Below the pieces are notes generated by a model. The model worked only from the letters and a program-made list of their open reading frames with translations, was not told the origin of the DNA and searched no databases. Below are positions 35,538 to 47,626 of a DNA stretch of 64,000 bases, piece after piece; positions within the stretch are counted from its first letter, which is position 1, and every line of letters starts with the position of its first letter. Origin of the DNA: Leptodontidium sp. MPI-SDFR-AT-0119 (taxonomy: Eukaryota; Ascomycota; Leotiomycetes; Helotiales; Leptodontidiaceae); assembly GCA_020726505.1 (NCBI GenBank), contig JAHLEZ010000014.1:248001-312000 (forward strand), written 5' to 3'. A program made the position numbers and the translations under genes.

Positions 35538-37082
35538 AATATGCAAACTCTGAAGTTCACCCTTCTCCCGTTTAGTAGATAGATCTCTCGCAATCCTTTC
35601 ACAACTCTTATCAACTTCATTCATACAGCCACCTCTAATGGCACGTGCCCTAGTGCTTACACCGCATATATATAGGCAAAGCGGGGAAGAGATAATCTTC
35701 CCTCCTTAGCAATTAGCTTCTGTATCAAGCAGTATCACTAGTTACTATTCAGCGTCTCTCCAGCTATTCTATTGTGTTGCAGTCACCTCGGCGTGCTAGT
35801 GATCATTACACCACCCGGTTCGTTGATTTGAATTTCCAGTCCCCTCCGTTCCCACTTGTAGATTGTCTTCAGTCATTTCCCCCTAATATTCGTGACCAAG
35901 TTGAACTCGATATCCAAGTTGACATTGATACCAAAAATCCATCCGCTCCACACGAAAATGACAGTCTGAATCCAAATTGCCCGTTCTCCAACCGTTGCTA
36001 TCACAAGCTGGTCGGATTATAGTTATTATTTCCCTTGGAAAAGCTTAAATAGAGATATTTGGAGTAAAAATGAGAAAAAATGTCTTGTTTAAGGAATGGG
36101 AGGGATTGGAGAGAGAGGCAAGAAGATGATGAGAAGAGGGTGAGAAAATGGGAGGGAGGATGGGAGAGAGAATATGTGAGAGGACATGTGAGAAAATGGG
36201 AGATAAAATATGTGAAGGCAAGAGGGAGATAGCCATTTATAGCCATTTATAGAGTACGAGGCCCCAGGCAAACCGCAGAGAACGACGTCAAATACTCTGA
36301 AGTAAGAAAAGACACAAGAACATATCCCTGTATGGAAGACGGGCAGACGGGGATAGCGGTCTGAGAATGAGTTCTGGCTGGCACAAGTTGTGGGAACAGA
36401 TTTGGGATCCCTGGCTGGGAAAGGAGCCTTTTCGGGCCCCTCGTTGAAGGTTGATAATATCTGGTGAGATGGGTGAGCAAACCTGAGCAGACATGAGCCG
36501 AAGCTGAGCTAGGCCACATCCCTCAAAACAAAGCAAGATAAACAGACTCATCTGAAGGGATCTAGAAGAAAATATAGTAACCCGCAAATTGAATAGCAAT
36601 AAGTTCTGAAGTAGAAGATTGCCAAGTAATCAAGTGGCGGGTGTCAGGTCTGATATTAACTGTAGTAGTAGCTCGGATACAGCCTGGACGGGGGGCAAAT
36701 CATGGAGTCTGTACATTTGAAGACTGTTGAGTACATGAGTTCTACGTCGCTTTCCCTTGATACAGAGGCAGCAATTCATTGCATGGTAATTTCTAGTAAA
36801 GAAACCCGATTTCATTGAGCTATTTCGTAAGGGGAAAAAAGTAAACAAGTAAGACTAGTAATAAGCGAGTTGTCGGTAAAGACAGTGGGGGAAGGGCCCA
36901 ACTCAAAGAAAACGTTCGACGAGATATCACAGCAGTCGACCAATTTCTGTCCAGAGAAAGAAACAAAAACAAGTTTGTGAGACATGAGTTTAGCAAAACA
37001 AGAATTCTTAAAAACTTCGCAGCCTTCATTCGATAGTTAACGAATCCCTCACAAGAGCCTCAAGTCACAACCGACAATCATC
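35538..37082. other. Intergenic with purine-rich simple sequence
   Basis: No recognised gene. From about 36070 to 36235 the + strand is strongly purine-rich, with GGGAG/GAGA runs and imperfect repeats of GTGAGAAAATGGGAG. Apparent minus-strand frames there are low-complexity artefacts. The rest is unremarkable. Confidence 0.45.
36070..36235 (+). repeat. Imperfect GA-rich simple repeat
   Basis: Purine-biased tract made of variants of GAGAAAATGGGAGG. It could adopt non-B structure or simply be a slippage product. Confidence 0.6.
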
Positions 37083-38478
37083 TCAGTGTCCCCACTTGAC
37101 TCTATGCTCTTTAAGCTTGTCAGACCTCTTATATCCACGAAGCCCAATTCGATCGCATCCCTGGTAGGTGCAGGGAAACGGAGGGATACTGGTCATATCG
37201 TGTATAAGCGAGTGGCGATCACGATCGGCCTTTCGTCTGAAAGTTTTGTCACAGGGAATTGAACCCCAGCCCCGACAACGGTGACCTCCAACACGAGCTC
37301 CAGGAGCACTTGAGAGAGCCGACGAGGCGGTGGCAGGGGTGTATGAAGCTGCGATATTGTCTGAGTGGCTTCCATAAACTTGGCTTGCATCCGGCATGTC
37401 GTGTCCCTTATCGTAAGCGGCACTAGAGAGCATCGATGCAGCATCAACGTCGAAACCGTCGTTCATGAAATTTTTATCACTATATCTGTTGGCGTCGAAG
37501 TCCTTGTTCATCTGCAAATCATTGGAATCATGAGGATTTGGGCACGGCGCCCCAAAAGGCTGTCCAGCTTTGACATTGGCAGCAGGGATATTGTTACCTT
37601 CTGGAAGCAATGCACCGCCTGCGGACAGATCTCCCGAGTCATCTGCAGCGATGAAGGGATTAGTCAACTCATTGGCATTGTTGCACCAGGATGTCAACAT
37701 TGAGTCGTGCCCAGTGTTGGCAGGCACTGCAACCTGTATATTTCTTTGGCCAAGGCGATGACCTAAACCATTGTTGACAGCTGCCGAGCCACTGGCATCT
37801 CGAAAAGTCATAGGCAACGTCCCGAAAGGCCGTCCAGCATCGTCATCGAAGGAGAAAATGTTGCTGTCATCTGGATACAGTGCACCGCCTGCAGGCAGGC
37901 ACTCCATACCATCGTCGGCGATGAAGCCATTGATGAAATCATTGCCATTGTTGTACTGGGGCGGCAACATGGATCCATACCCAATGCTGGCTGGCAGTTC
38001 ATCCTGGAGATTTGATTGGCTGAGGCGAAACCCTGCAGGACCGATTGGAGCGGTTGAGGCACTGATTCCAAGAGCCTGTATTCCAGGCGTAAACTCTTTC
38101 CGAGGAGTGTCGCCGGTGTCGTGAAGAGGACCACAAGTGGAATTCTGTTGCCCTGATGATGTATTATACGGCAGTCGTTGAACCTGGCCGGACTCCAAGG
38201 CTTGGACCCGCGCCTCTAAGGCTAGGACCCGTGCCTCCAAGTGCAAGTGGCCAGGCCCTGCGGTGGCGTCGGTGGTCCCGACTAATTGACGAAAAGGGGG
38301 CGATATCGGCTCCCGACTGGTTTTTTTGCATACCGGATTAGCTAGAAAAAAAAAGGAGAGCTCACCCGGTGTCCATGCAAGGCGGTCCTGTGTGAGAATT
38401 GTTCCGAGGTGCGGTGGTCCTGGGGGCGGCGAAAGAATGCTCGACGCCGGCTGGGTGAGAAGACAGATCGTGCTCCAT
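37083..38478 (-). CDS. C2H2 zinc-finger protein, putative regulator
   Basis: Two exons, 38366-38478 and 37083-38316, give 448 aa in frame. The donor is GTGAGC. The acceptor at AACCAG is required because the nearer TTCTAG would bring in a stop. The start is MEHDLSSH at 38478. The two C2H2-like fingers are at the extreme C-terminus: CRGWGSIPCDKTFRRKADRD with RH...H, and CTYQGCDRIGLRGYKRSDKL with EH...H. A short LEARVLALEARVQALES segment near residue 60 has heptad spacing and could be a coiled coil. The middle contains a ~60-residue imperfect internal duplication. It probably acts in the nucleus. It lies 1.5 kb from the monooxygenase, so it could regulate the PKS cluster, but cluster regulators are more often Zn2Cys6 proteins and no direct link is visible. 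Confidence 0.75.
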
Positions 38479-39239
38479 GGTGGAAAGGGGTTCGATAATC
38501 GTTGTGATCGATATTGGGTTGTTGAGGGTTTGAGAACCGAAAGAGGGTGGGTGATCAAAAGAGAATCGTTTTTCGCCCAGTCCCGAAGTCGTCGTGTGAT
38601 GGATGGATGGATGGTTGTTGCGAGATTTCTGCGGGTCTGAGTAGCTGCTGTATTGACGAACGCGACAGACAGTGTTGATGTAGGTTGCTGTTGACTCGAT
38701 GTTTTTTTGTGAGAAACGAAGATAAGAGCGACAGCGACAGCGACAGAAGAATTCCAGAGTCACCTTCATTCCAAGCTAACTACCTACAGGTAGGTATATT
38801 TCACCCTGCATTAAGTTTTCAGCTCCATGTACTTAATACGGGGGGCATCTGTGCTAAATGACCCATATTTTACTTGTTACAGACGAGAAAGAGTAAACCG
38901 GATTGGTTCATTGGTTAACACACCATGTGAAATAGAACCTTCGAGTAGTACGCACAGACGCCAAGTCTTTGTTTGATCTTTACCACATGTTCGAAGTAGC
39001 ACAAGCTCTCCGCCCGATGACGCCCTGCGCCCGACGACGCCCTCGCTTGCAAGCCTACGGGAATTTGAACGTGACTTTCCGTTGCTTCTTTTCAACCCCC
39101 AATCCAATATCCAATCAGTTTGACTATCATGCTTCAGACGACCTTTCGCTCGATCGCATCTTGTATCAACACCGTCCCCATCTGATTGTTGACCTCCAAG
39201 GCGGCCGCTCAACGCTCTACAGTCAAGTCAGATACGATA
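38479..39239. promoter_or_regulatory. Divergent intergenic region
   Basis: The 761 bp between the start codons of the C2H2 protein (-) and the ankyrin protein (+) should contain both promoters. A short CGACAG repeat occurs at about 38727-38745. No gene is recognised. Confidence 0.45.
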
Positions 39240-41326
39240 ATGGACTGTGCCATAATCAAGTGCACGGATTGTGACAAGAGCTTTGACAAGACATTCCTCT
39301 TTAAGTGGGTAGAACCTCCAAACCTGCAGCATCTGTTCCTGACGGCCTACTTCTTCCCAGAAAGCATCGTAAAGTCCACGACAAACCGTATCCATGTGCC
39401 CTTTGCCACAGGCGTTTCAGCCTCAACTCTGGTCTGAAGAGGCACAAGAAGACTCACCTCCAATCGCGACCCACTTTCAAGTGCCCGTATCCTCGCTGCG
39501 AATTTCGCAAGACTTTACAGAGGAGCTACCTATTGGCGCATCTGGAGAAATCTCATGCCAGTGATGAGGATCTGGACGAGGTCGGAAAGTTACCCCTCGA
39601 CAACCACACATCACTCGTAGAACAGCAGCAGCTCTTGCAAGGAGAGCGCAATCTCGAGTTTCTAGAATCCATCAGTCGAGGAGATAAGGAGGAAGTGGAG
39701 AATTTCCTCTCTGATGGCGCGAGTGCAACGGTAGCTGCAAAGACCTCCTCAGGGTCGACCGCACTGCACTTGAGTATTGAAAAAGGGCATCATGGTTTCA
39801 TTGACGTCCTACTTCAATCTGGAATCGACGTCAATGCAGCAGACAAGTCCAATAACACTGCGTTGGGGCTTGCGCTTCGGCATAAACAACTCAGCATAGC
39901 GCAAATGCTCGTCGATTCTGGAGCTCACCCGAATCTAATTTCCCTTCCTGATGTCGCTTCGGAGGGGCAATACGAATGTGTTGAATTCTTGCTCCGCTGT
40001 AGAGCCGATATTCACGCGTCGAACAGCAAGGGTGAAACAGCATTGCATACCGCCGCATTAAATGGCCACGAGCCTTTGCTGAGACTGCTCATCCAAAACA
40101 AAGCAAACCTTCAGCTCGCTGATCTACGGGGCAGAACTGCATTGCACAACGCTGCTGAAGGAGGATATACCGGCGTGGCCAGACAGTTGCTCGCGAAAGT
40201 AGCTCGTGCTAACTCTCTGGATAACGAACAAAATACGCCTTTGCACTACGCCTCTCGCGAAGGTCACGTTGAAATAGCACATTTGTTACTCGCGAAAGGA
40301 GCTAGTACTAACTCTCCGAACAAGCTCGAATGTACGCCTTTGCACTATGCCTCTCGCGAAGGTCACGTTGAAATAGCACGTTTGTTACTCGCGAAAGGAG
40401 TTAGTACTGACTCTCTGGACAAGCTCGAATGTACGCCTTTGCACTATGCCTCCCGCGAAGGTCACGTTGAAATAGCAAGCTTATTGCTCACGAAAGGAGC
40501 TAATACTGATTCTCGAGGAGAACACGGACACACGCCGTTGCACGAAGCCTCTCGCAGGGGTTCCGTTGAAATAGCACGTTTGTTACTCATGAAAGGAGCT
40601 GATCCCAATCCTCTCGATAGCGCTAGAGATACGCCTTTGCACTATGCCACTCACGGAGGTCACGTTGAAATAGCAAGCTTATTGCTCAAGAAAGGAGCTA
40701 ATATTGATTCTCGAGGAGAATACGGATGCACGCCGTTGCACGAAGCCTCTCTCAGGGGTTACGTTGAAATAGCACGTTTGTTACTCATGAAAGGAGCTAG
40801 TGTTGACTCTCTGAACGACCGCGGATCTACGCCTTTACACCGGGCCTCTGACAAAGGTGACATTGAAATAGCAAGCTTATTGCTCACAAAAAGAGCTAAT
40901 GCTGACTCTCTGAACAACGCTGGATTTACGCCTTTGCGCCATGCCTCCTCCAGTGGGCCTGTTGCCCTAGTAAGGATGCTATTGGAGAGTGGAGCAGCTG
41001 CTGGTAGGGTATTCTCAGATGGAAGTACGCCATTACATTGCGCCTCGAAAAATGCTTGTCCAGATATAATAAGATTACTGTTACAAGCGGGGGCTCCGGT
41101 CGACACAAAGACTCGTAAAGGACGCACGCCTTTGTCACTCGCCATTAGACAGCCAATGTGGGAGCGCCAGCAACCATGGGACAAGAAGGAAGAATCAGCC
41201 AAGATACTCCTCGCAGCAGGTGCTAAGTTCTCTTCTCACGACTGGGAGTCTCTCTCTCTCGAGCAGGTGGAAATGTTCAAAAACTATATCGCCCAGCTCG
41301 AGCTTTCTGGTTCGAAGATGCATTAA
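39240..41326 (+). CDS. Zinc-finger/ankyrin-repeat fusion protein
   Basis: Two exons, 39240-39304 and 39361-41326, give 676 aa in frame. The GTGGGT donor joins CTDCDKSFDKTFLFK to KHRKVHDKPYPC and so completes the first finger. Three C2H2 fingers occupy about residues 1-95 (CTDC, CALC and CPYPRC types). A linker follows, then about 15 ankyrin repeats from about residue 145 to 660. The central repeats are nearly identical, with TPLHYASREGHVEIA recurring, and are encoded by 99-bp units; outer repeats are diverged. This would be a DNA-binding head with a protein-binding solenoid, probably nuclear. The partners and targets are unknown. The last repeat has an insertion (QPMWERQQPWDKKEE). Confidence 0.85.
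40235..40930 (+). repeat. Tandem 99-bp units inside the ankyrin gene
   Basis: The string ACGCCTTTGCAC starts at 40235, 40334 and 40433, exactly 99 bp apart, and similar units continue to about 40930. Within several pairs the match runs for most of the unit. Each unit encodes one 33-residue ankyrin repeat. Confidence 0.9.
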
Positions 41327-41795
41327 GGACGACTGTTCCCTGGATCGCAGAAGCCGATGAGAAGTGCGCTGATCAGGATATACTGCTACTTGCAAGCAGA
41401 CACGGCAATAAACACTTTTCTGTGTACAATTGGTATCTGAGGGCATGATAATGGTGATGGAGATGTGCAGGCTGCGGTTGAGAGTGGGAAAGTGAAGGAA
41501 GGACGTTGGAGTTGGGTTTTGACCGGGCTATTAGGCGGCGGCAGTGGGGCCGACGAGTCATGTGGGGGTGTTATGGCTGCGAGTTTTCAGCTGATGTCGA
41601 AATTGCTGGTGATGATCTTGTTGACTTGAATGGGTTTTCGGTCTCTTTGCTTTCGAGGTCGTGCTTGCGAAAATGAATGTCGGTGGGTGTGTGATTTAGG
41701 TGCTGTTTGGTCAGATTTATGTTTGTGAACTACAACATGAACACTTCAGTCTGCCTCTTGTTTGGAATTATTGAAATGAAAAGCCTAACCCTACG
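41327..41795. other. Intergenic
   Basis: About 470 bp between the ankyrin gene and the transporter remnant. No gene, RNA or repeat is seen. Confidence 0.4.
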
Positions 41796-42767
41796 GGGCC
41801 GTACCACAGCTCGAGAAGAAGATTGAGATAGCACAAGATGTAGGTCGATATATCCATTCATCTGATGAAGACATCTCCAGCGACGACGAGATATATCGAG
41901 TTCGCCGTAAGCGTTCAGGTAAACGGAAGAACAGCATTCGTAAGCTGGACAGGCTACTTGGAAGTGAGGATAAGCGACGAGAGCGAGCTGATCGTGACGA
42001 GGATCGACTTGTGAAGAGTGCCGTCTGGGGAGCTCTGCATGATTTACCTGCTCACAAGCAGATGCTGACTCCTTGGTTCATCCTCATCACTCTTCTCACA
42101 GTCCTTCAGATGCCTCGCATGAATTACTACATCGCCACCATTCGTTCGCAATATGACTACGTGCTGGGCTCGGAAGCTTTGGCCGTAGCAATTAACCGCT
42201 TTTTCGATATCGCACTACCTATTGGTAGAGCGGTGTGCACACCTGCCATCGGCTTGTTTTTAAATAACTTGAGCGTGCCGATGGCCGGTCCGTGATCGTC
42301 AACTTGAGTACAGTGATTGGAATATTAAATCCCCTACCTTTCCTCTGGGCAGCCAACATGACCGTCATTCTCTTTGCGATCCTTCGGCAGCTGTACTACC
42401 CTGCCATGTCGTAAGTTTCCCCCCTCCCCTGACCAAACCTCGCTTACCAAAAACCACCCAAAACCACAGTGATTACGCAACGAAAGTCTTCGGCTTCAAG
42501 ACCTTCGGTCAAGTGTATGGGATGGTAATCTGCTTGTCTGGTCTAGTCAAGCTGTCTCGATACGGGATCTATGCACTCACGCTGGAGACATTCCAAGGGA
42601 ATCCAACACCTGTGAATATCGCCCTGGCTGCATTGGGATTCACGGTTGGCGTTGTGTGGGTTTGATTCGTGCAGGGCAAGGGGAAAGTGGTGAGCGTGAA
42701 GGAGTTTGGTTGGTATCTAGATCCTGAAAGGCAGCCTTTGGTCCTTGAGGAAGAGGAGGATGTTTGA
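41796..42767 (+). pseudogene. FMP42-like MFS transporter remnant
   Basis: This is the C-terminal half of a major facilitator related to the fungal FMP42 group (LAT3-type amino-acid carriers). It opens mid-protein with the hydrophilic central loop (EKKIEIAQDVGRYIHSS). It then shows MLTPWFILITLLTVLQMPRM and NYYIATIRSQYDYVLGS, FFDIALPIG, and, after a shift of frame near 42275-42290, SVIVNLSTVIGIL and LRQLYYPAMS. A GTAAGT...CACAG intron (about 42413-42470) is followed by DYATKVFGFKTFGQVYGMVI. An in-frame TGA at 42663-42665 interrupts the last membrane segment, and the trace ends at 42767. The N-terminal six helices are missing upstream. The intact intron argues against retroposition. Confidence 0.75.
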
Positions 42768-42979
42768 ATAGTTTGAATTTGAATAGTATTCGACGTGAAT
42801 TTAATGGAAACCACTACACTCACGTAAATCTGCGACACACAAAGGAGTTGAGAAGGGAGATTGGGGACACGAACAGCATTTGAACGAAAGAGAAAAAACG
42901 TCGAGAATTAAACAATGATATTATGCGAGCAGATGCGTTTCATCTCGCTATCTACAACATATACAGGGTCATTATATCC

Positions 42980-44302
42980 TCACTTGAAGCCGCCGTACTC
43001 CAAGCCAAAGCAGTTAGCATAGTACGACACAGTACTTGACCAGTCCGAGAAGATAGCTTTGATGCCGATCTGTCTAGCCAGCACGTCCAGAACTACGTAG
43101 ATCTGACCATCGTAATGAACACCTTGTGCGAAGAAACCGTAATAGTATTCGCCATCCTTTGCAACGTCAGCCAGGGGGCCGGATCGCTCGATTGTCCACG
43201 GAATGATATCGAGGCCTGCTTTCTTGGCGGAGATGGCGTAGGTGCTGGGGATGATGGTTTTGTTGTCTGCAGTTGTGGTAAGGAGGTAGCCAAAGGGAGG
43301 GGAAATGATGTTCACGCCCTTAGCTTTGAGAGCTGAGAGTCTCTCGAAGGACGAGGCGGTTGGGAGGGTCTCGGGTGTGTCTCCATCTTCGTCGAGGAAG
43401 ACTGCTTGTTTCCCAAACTCGGGATACTCTGCGATCCATTGGTAGACATCTGGGGGGTTGAAGCTCTGTGCCCAGACTCTATCTGCGGAGATGTTGCGCT
43501 CTATGAACTTGTTAAGCATGTCGCGAGCGAATTGCTCCTGGGTGTAGCCATTGAAGGGCATTGGGACTTCGGCTGGGGGAGTCTTCAGTTCAGGGGTGAA
43601 GTTGCGATGGCCGGGGATGGACTCGATGAGTGTGATGTATGAGTCCAGGGTCATGACCGTACCGCAGGTCGAGTACAGATCGGTACGCCAGTCTGGTGTA
43701 CCGTGCTGGTAATCTTCAACGTTTGTCGCGCTGGCATTAAACCCGTCCTGCTTCCCACAAAGACTTGTATATTCGTCCGTAGTGATGTCGCTAGTACAGC
43801 AGATCGCATGGGCTGGGGAGGTCGCATTCGCAGGTGTGAAAGGCACAGTGCATTTAGCAGCCAATTCGGGGTGGAGGAGGATGTTGGTGGTTGTGTGCAA
43901 ATCGCATTGGGAATGACGGCAGACAAGTCCGCGGTCTTTGGTAAAGGCGACATCACACTCAAGAATACCGGCACCCATTCGAGCGCCTGCAATTGCGTTT
44001 TCGACAGTTTCCTCTGGGAATTGGAGAGTTGCTCCTCCACGATGACCAATTGAAAAGCCACTGATGCCGAAAGGTCCATTCTCACACGACTGGAGCCTCT
44101 CCTTGAGTGGAGATTCGGTCATGTTATTGATGATGTAGAATGGGCGAGCATCGTAGGACACTTTGTAGTGCTTGCTCATGGGATTCTCGTGGTCATAACC
44201 ATGATCTTCGTGATGGTCATTATGGTATCTGTCTGTTGGCAGAGCAGAGACAGTGTTGGCCACCACAGCCGCGACGGCAAGATTGAGGATAGAGGAACGC
44301 AT
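42980..44302 (-). CDS. Secreted glycerophosphodiester phosphodiesterase
   Basis: Single exon, 440 aa, from ATG 44302. The N-terminus MRSSILNLAVAAVVANTVSA is a signal peptide, followed by a His/Asp-rich segment. The GDPD domain begins near residue 80. It carries SIGHRGG (catalytic His-Arg), ILECDVAFTKD (metal-binding Glu-Asp) and VCRHSQCDL (second His); the later PELKTP position is also typical. The enzyme hydrolyses glycerophosphodiesters such as glycerophosphocholine to glycerol-3-phosphate and an alcohol, probably outside the cell for phosphate or choline recovery. Several Cys pairs and N-glycosylation sites fit secretion. No intron is needed. It is probably unrelated to the PKS cluster. 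Confidence 0.9.
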   Translation of the reverse strand: MRSSILNLAVAAVVANTVSALPTDRYHNDHHEDHGYDHENPMSKHYKVSYDARPFYIINNMTESPLKERLQSCENGPFGISGFSIGHRGGATLQFPEETVENAIAGARMGAGILECDVAFTKDRGLVCRHSQCDLHTTTNILLHPELAAKCTVPFTPANATSPAHAICCTSDITTDEYTSLCGKQDGFNASATNVEDYQHGTPDWRTDLYSTCGTVMTLDSYITLIESIPGHRNFTPELKTPPAEVPMPFNGYTQEQFARDMLNKFIERNISADRVWAQSFNPPDVYQWIAEYPEFGKQAVFLDEDGDTPETLPTASSFERLSALKAKGVNIISPPFGYLLTTTADNKTIIPSTYAISAKKAGLDIIPWTIERSGPLADVAKDGEYYYGFFAQGVHYDGQIYVVLDVLARQIGIKAIFSDWSSTVSYYANCFGLEYGGFK

Positions 44303-47300
44303 TGATGAAGCCGTCGAGATACTGTAGGTGATGAGAGAAGAAGAGTAGGAGGAAAATGAAAAGAACGGTTATGTGTGGGCTTTTATGAGCAAGTCTTACC
44401 TGACCTCCGCCAGCACAAAAAAAAACAGCATAGCTCTTCCATGGCTCTCACATAGTTCCGGCCAGGTCCTTCCCACCCTTAGACAAGCTTGCAAACTACC
44501 CAGCGTAGGGTCCATCGGTCATCACACTCCACTGTAATTCGCTCTGCAGCACTACTGTTCATGATATTAATGCACCTTCAACGCATCTCCTGCAGCTAAT
44601 CATGAAAACGAATCAATGAGAACGATATCCTGTGCACGTGTAGGGATACAGATAGGCGGCTGCTCGATAAGAGGAGGTATCGTAGCCTTGCATACAGATT
44701 CGGGTTCGCCGAGGGAGTAAGCCACTACACCATCCACTAAGTGGCTCTCATTGCGGGAAAAGTGCTTATATTTTGATATTTTCTGGAAGATGAAGGCTGG
44801 GACGGGCCAACTGAACCCCACGTGGGGAGTAATTGGCTGCCAAGCCCTATGGCTCGAAGCTTACTGTGCGCCTGGAATGCAGCCAAGAATCCTGCACTTT
44901 GTAGACTTCGGTTCCGACATTTGTGTTGGAACAGTTCATTAAAGAGAAGGAAACGCGACGATATACTCAAGTCTTTGCTAGCTTGGAATGCTCTGCCTCT
45001 CTGTAATTTCAAGCAAGGAATAGAAAAGTGCGCGCGCTAAAAGATTTCGTCATTGGGTCATCACCCTTCAGGATAAACCCAAGCTTGACAACCAAGGGGC
45101 CGAGTGGGCACTAAGGCGGCGAAACCCTGGAGGTGCATAATCTGTTCTGCGGACAGGAAACCGGTGCCAAATATGGGACGGACGATAAGGATCTCCAGGA
45201 ACCATCAAGAGGAATAAATACATATTACGAAGGTTTGGGTTGGCCATTTCGCACAGAGACAAGCAAAAATGTACTCGTATGGGGGTAGCAGGGAAGATAG
45301 GAGCCGATTTCTCCGATCACAAGTGATCCGCTCGGGGCTAATCCACTTGGGTGCCGATGTTCTGCCATATATTGACCGCCTTGGAAGGAAACTCAAATGA
45401 CAGCGAGCCGGGTAAAGGTTCAGAATTCTTGAAGCCGAATCTTGAAATCTTCAAAGGCTGTTCGGTGGACCCTGATAGTGTATGAAATGAGGCTCGACAA
45501 CGGAAGAAACGGAGTCCAAACAGAGACAACAGCAAGCGAATTTGCCCTCCATAATGCTAAAGCCGAATGAGAACCGACGGGGTGGTAACGGTTGAACTGC
45601 GGTGGAGATAAGCCTCGAAGAATAGTAACGGATATTGTTCCGAACGAAGAATTTGATTGAGAAGTGAGGCGGATAGAGTCAAGGGGAGAGTTCCGATAGT
45701 GGAAAAGGCGATTGCCTTGATTCAAGAACATTATTGACAAAAGTCCACGCGTCTCGCATGTGGAGCTTGCCCTTGGCACTTTGAATCACTCCATCTTGTA
45801 TCTCCATATATTCTTGACAATCCAATATCTGGTGTTGGCGTAGGATGGCCCGAGGAGCAGTCAAGTGCCAACTCCCACTACATCTTATCCGACCACTCCG
45901 TATTGGTTGATACATCTGGAAGCCCTCCTAACGGTTGCGCGGATGAAGTCTCACGACAGGATGAGAATCATTTCGTGGTGTTCCAAGCCCCAAGTCCAAA
46001 TGAAGGTGGTTGGGGAAATCGAATATTACCCTGGGGAGATCGTCTTCCTTGTGCCGCCCTTTGTTCTCCAAAATGCTATTGATATCAGACAACCATTCGA
46101 AGATATTCTTTGCTCCCGGGGAGTGGTGGGAAATCGTGAGGGTTACTACCATGGAGTCCTCTTGGTTCCTGAGCTCTGATTTACGTCCCCTGAAAGCTCT
46201 CGACGAGAACGAAGGGAGGGGTTGTGTCGGCTGGCGGTTCCTACTTCCCCAATCTCCCCATGAACAGATCCAAACATGGCACGCAGGTATCCTGGCCCTT
46301 TGCGAATCTCTAAGACTGTCATGCTTCTTGCTCTGCGGTCGTAAAATCGGTTCTCAAGGGACCCATTGGTCAATTCGAACTGGCCGCAGCCATGTGTTAT
46401 GTAGCCTCCTCTCGCAGATGTTCAAGTCGCTCCATCTCCTTGCATACAATTTCGAATATGGTAGGCTCTACTCTCTCGCATAGAGCTAGAGAAAGGCGCA
46501 GGATATGTGCGGATGGCAGGATCGTAACATCGCACAGGGTTGTTGGTATTCGACGCATTATTCGGTCTCCAAAGAACTTCATGGAGAAAACTCGACCGTC
46601 CAACCAGTGCACGGCATTGCGTGTGAGCTCTCTGCCAGATATAAGACGGGTGGTTCCAGGTTTATAGGTCATGAGATGTTATGGCACTTGGCCTTCGACT
46701 GGAGTTCGTTGGAGCTGCTCTTGGTTGCGGTTCTGTGGGTGCAGGTCTTAACCTCCAATTTGACATTCCAATCCGATCACGTGTGGGAGCGAGTGACCGT
46801 CTTTGGGATTTTCCTCAACCCAAGGTTTGTCGTCCTCCTTTTTCAAATACCCGTTATATTTGTACATCCACAGCGTTGATATACCCTTGACATGGGAAGA
46901 TCCATCTACCAAGAATGCAGATGCAGTTGTGGCTGAATTGCTGGATGCGACAAGCAACGAATCAACAACTGTTCCCTTCTTGAATTTCATCAACCAACCC
47001 CCAGACATGGTGAGTCTCAATCTACCATAGGAAAGAAGATCTTCTTTAATCGCTTTCTCTTCTTTCTTTTCGATTTTGTCTCTGCGCAGCCCGAAGGCCA
47101 TTACCACCCATCTTCAACAGAGCTGTTCTTGACTAACGGGAAGTGTGATGCTTGAAATTGGTGCATCCCTAGCAATTTTCAGTTATGAAATCTATGAAGG
47201 CAACCCAGTACGTTACAGTTGCCTATATATTTTTGACCGAGTTGGAGAGCTTCTTTTGCGTCTGTACTCTTCTGCAATTCCTGCCAACTTTCCCAGTATC

Positions 47301-47626
47301 TGGTCTGATTTCTAACTCCCACTTTCGTCGTACTCCAAAAGAAATTATTGTCCTCCTCAATATTTTTTTTATCATTTATATTGTACTTCTACTTACCGGC
47401 TGTCTTCGAATGGCTGATTGGTCAATTTACTCTGCCGATGATTTAGGAAGATTTCCTCGGCATGGAGAATATATTAGATATACGCGTTCACTTCCGGCAC
47501 GGTGCTTCCTGCATTTTCGGCAGTCCCTTTACCCAAGCACCATTTCGAGACTCTATATCAACATGAAGATCTTTCTTTTTGGGTCCTCGGGTTTTAGTGT
47601 TTGAATTGCTCTCCTACCCGACCGTC
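44303..47626. other. Gene-poor interval with unassigned open frames
   Basis: No family is recognised in 3.3 kb. The minus strand carries several adjoining open stretches: 46748-47107, 46397-46672 and 45928-46152. Their composition is not obviously random (for example GWLMKFKKGTVVDSLLVASS), so an unrecognised or decayed minus-strand gene is possible. I could not join them with convincing splice sites. A + strand ATG frame at 47185-47604 encodes hydrophobic stretches but matches nothing. All are left uncalled. Confidence 0.35.

Noticed and set aside
36001..36271. Overlapping minus-strand frames rich in Ser/Pro/Leu
   Set aside because: They are translations of a GA-rich simple repeat and not protein-like.
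37083..38478. C2H2 protein as the dedicated regulator of the PKS cluster
   Set aside because: It is near the cluster but 1.5 kb beyond the monooxygenase, and it is divergent from the ankyrin gene instead. No sequence evidence ties it to the PKS.
45420..47107. Minus-strand series of open frames as one multi-exon gene
   Set aside because: I could not find phase-compatible donor/acceptor pairs joining them, and no segment matches a family I know.
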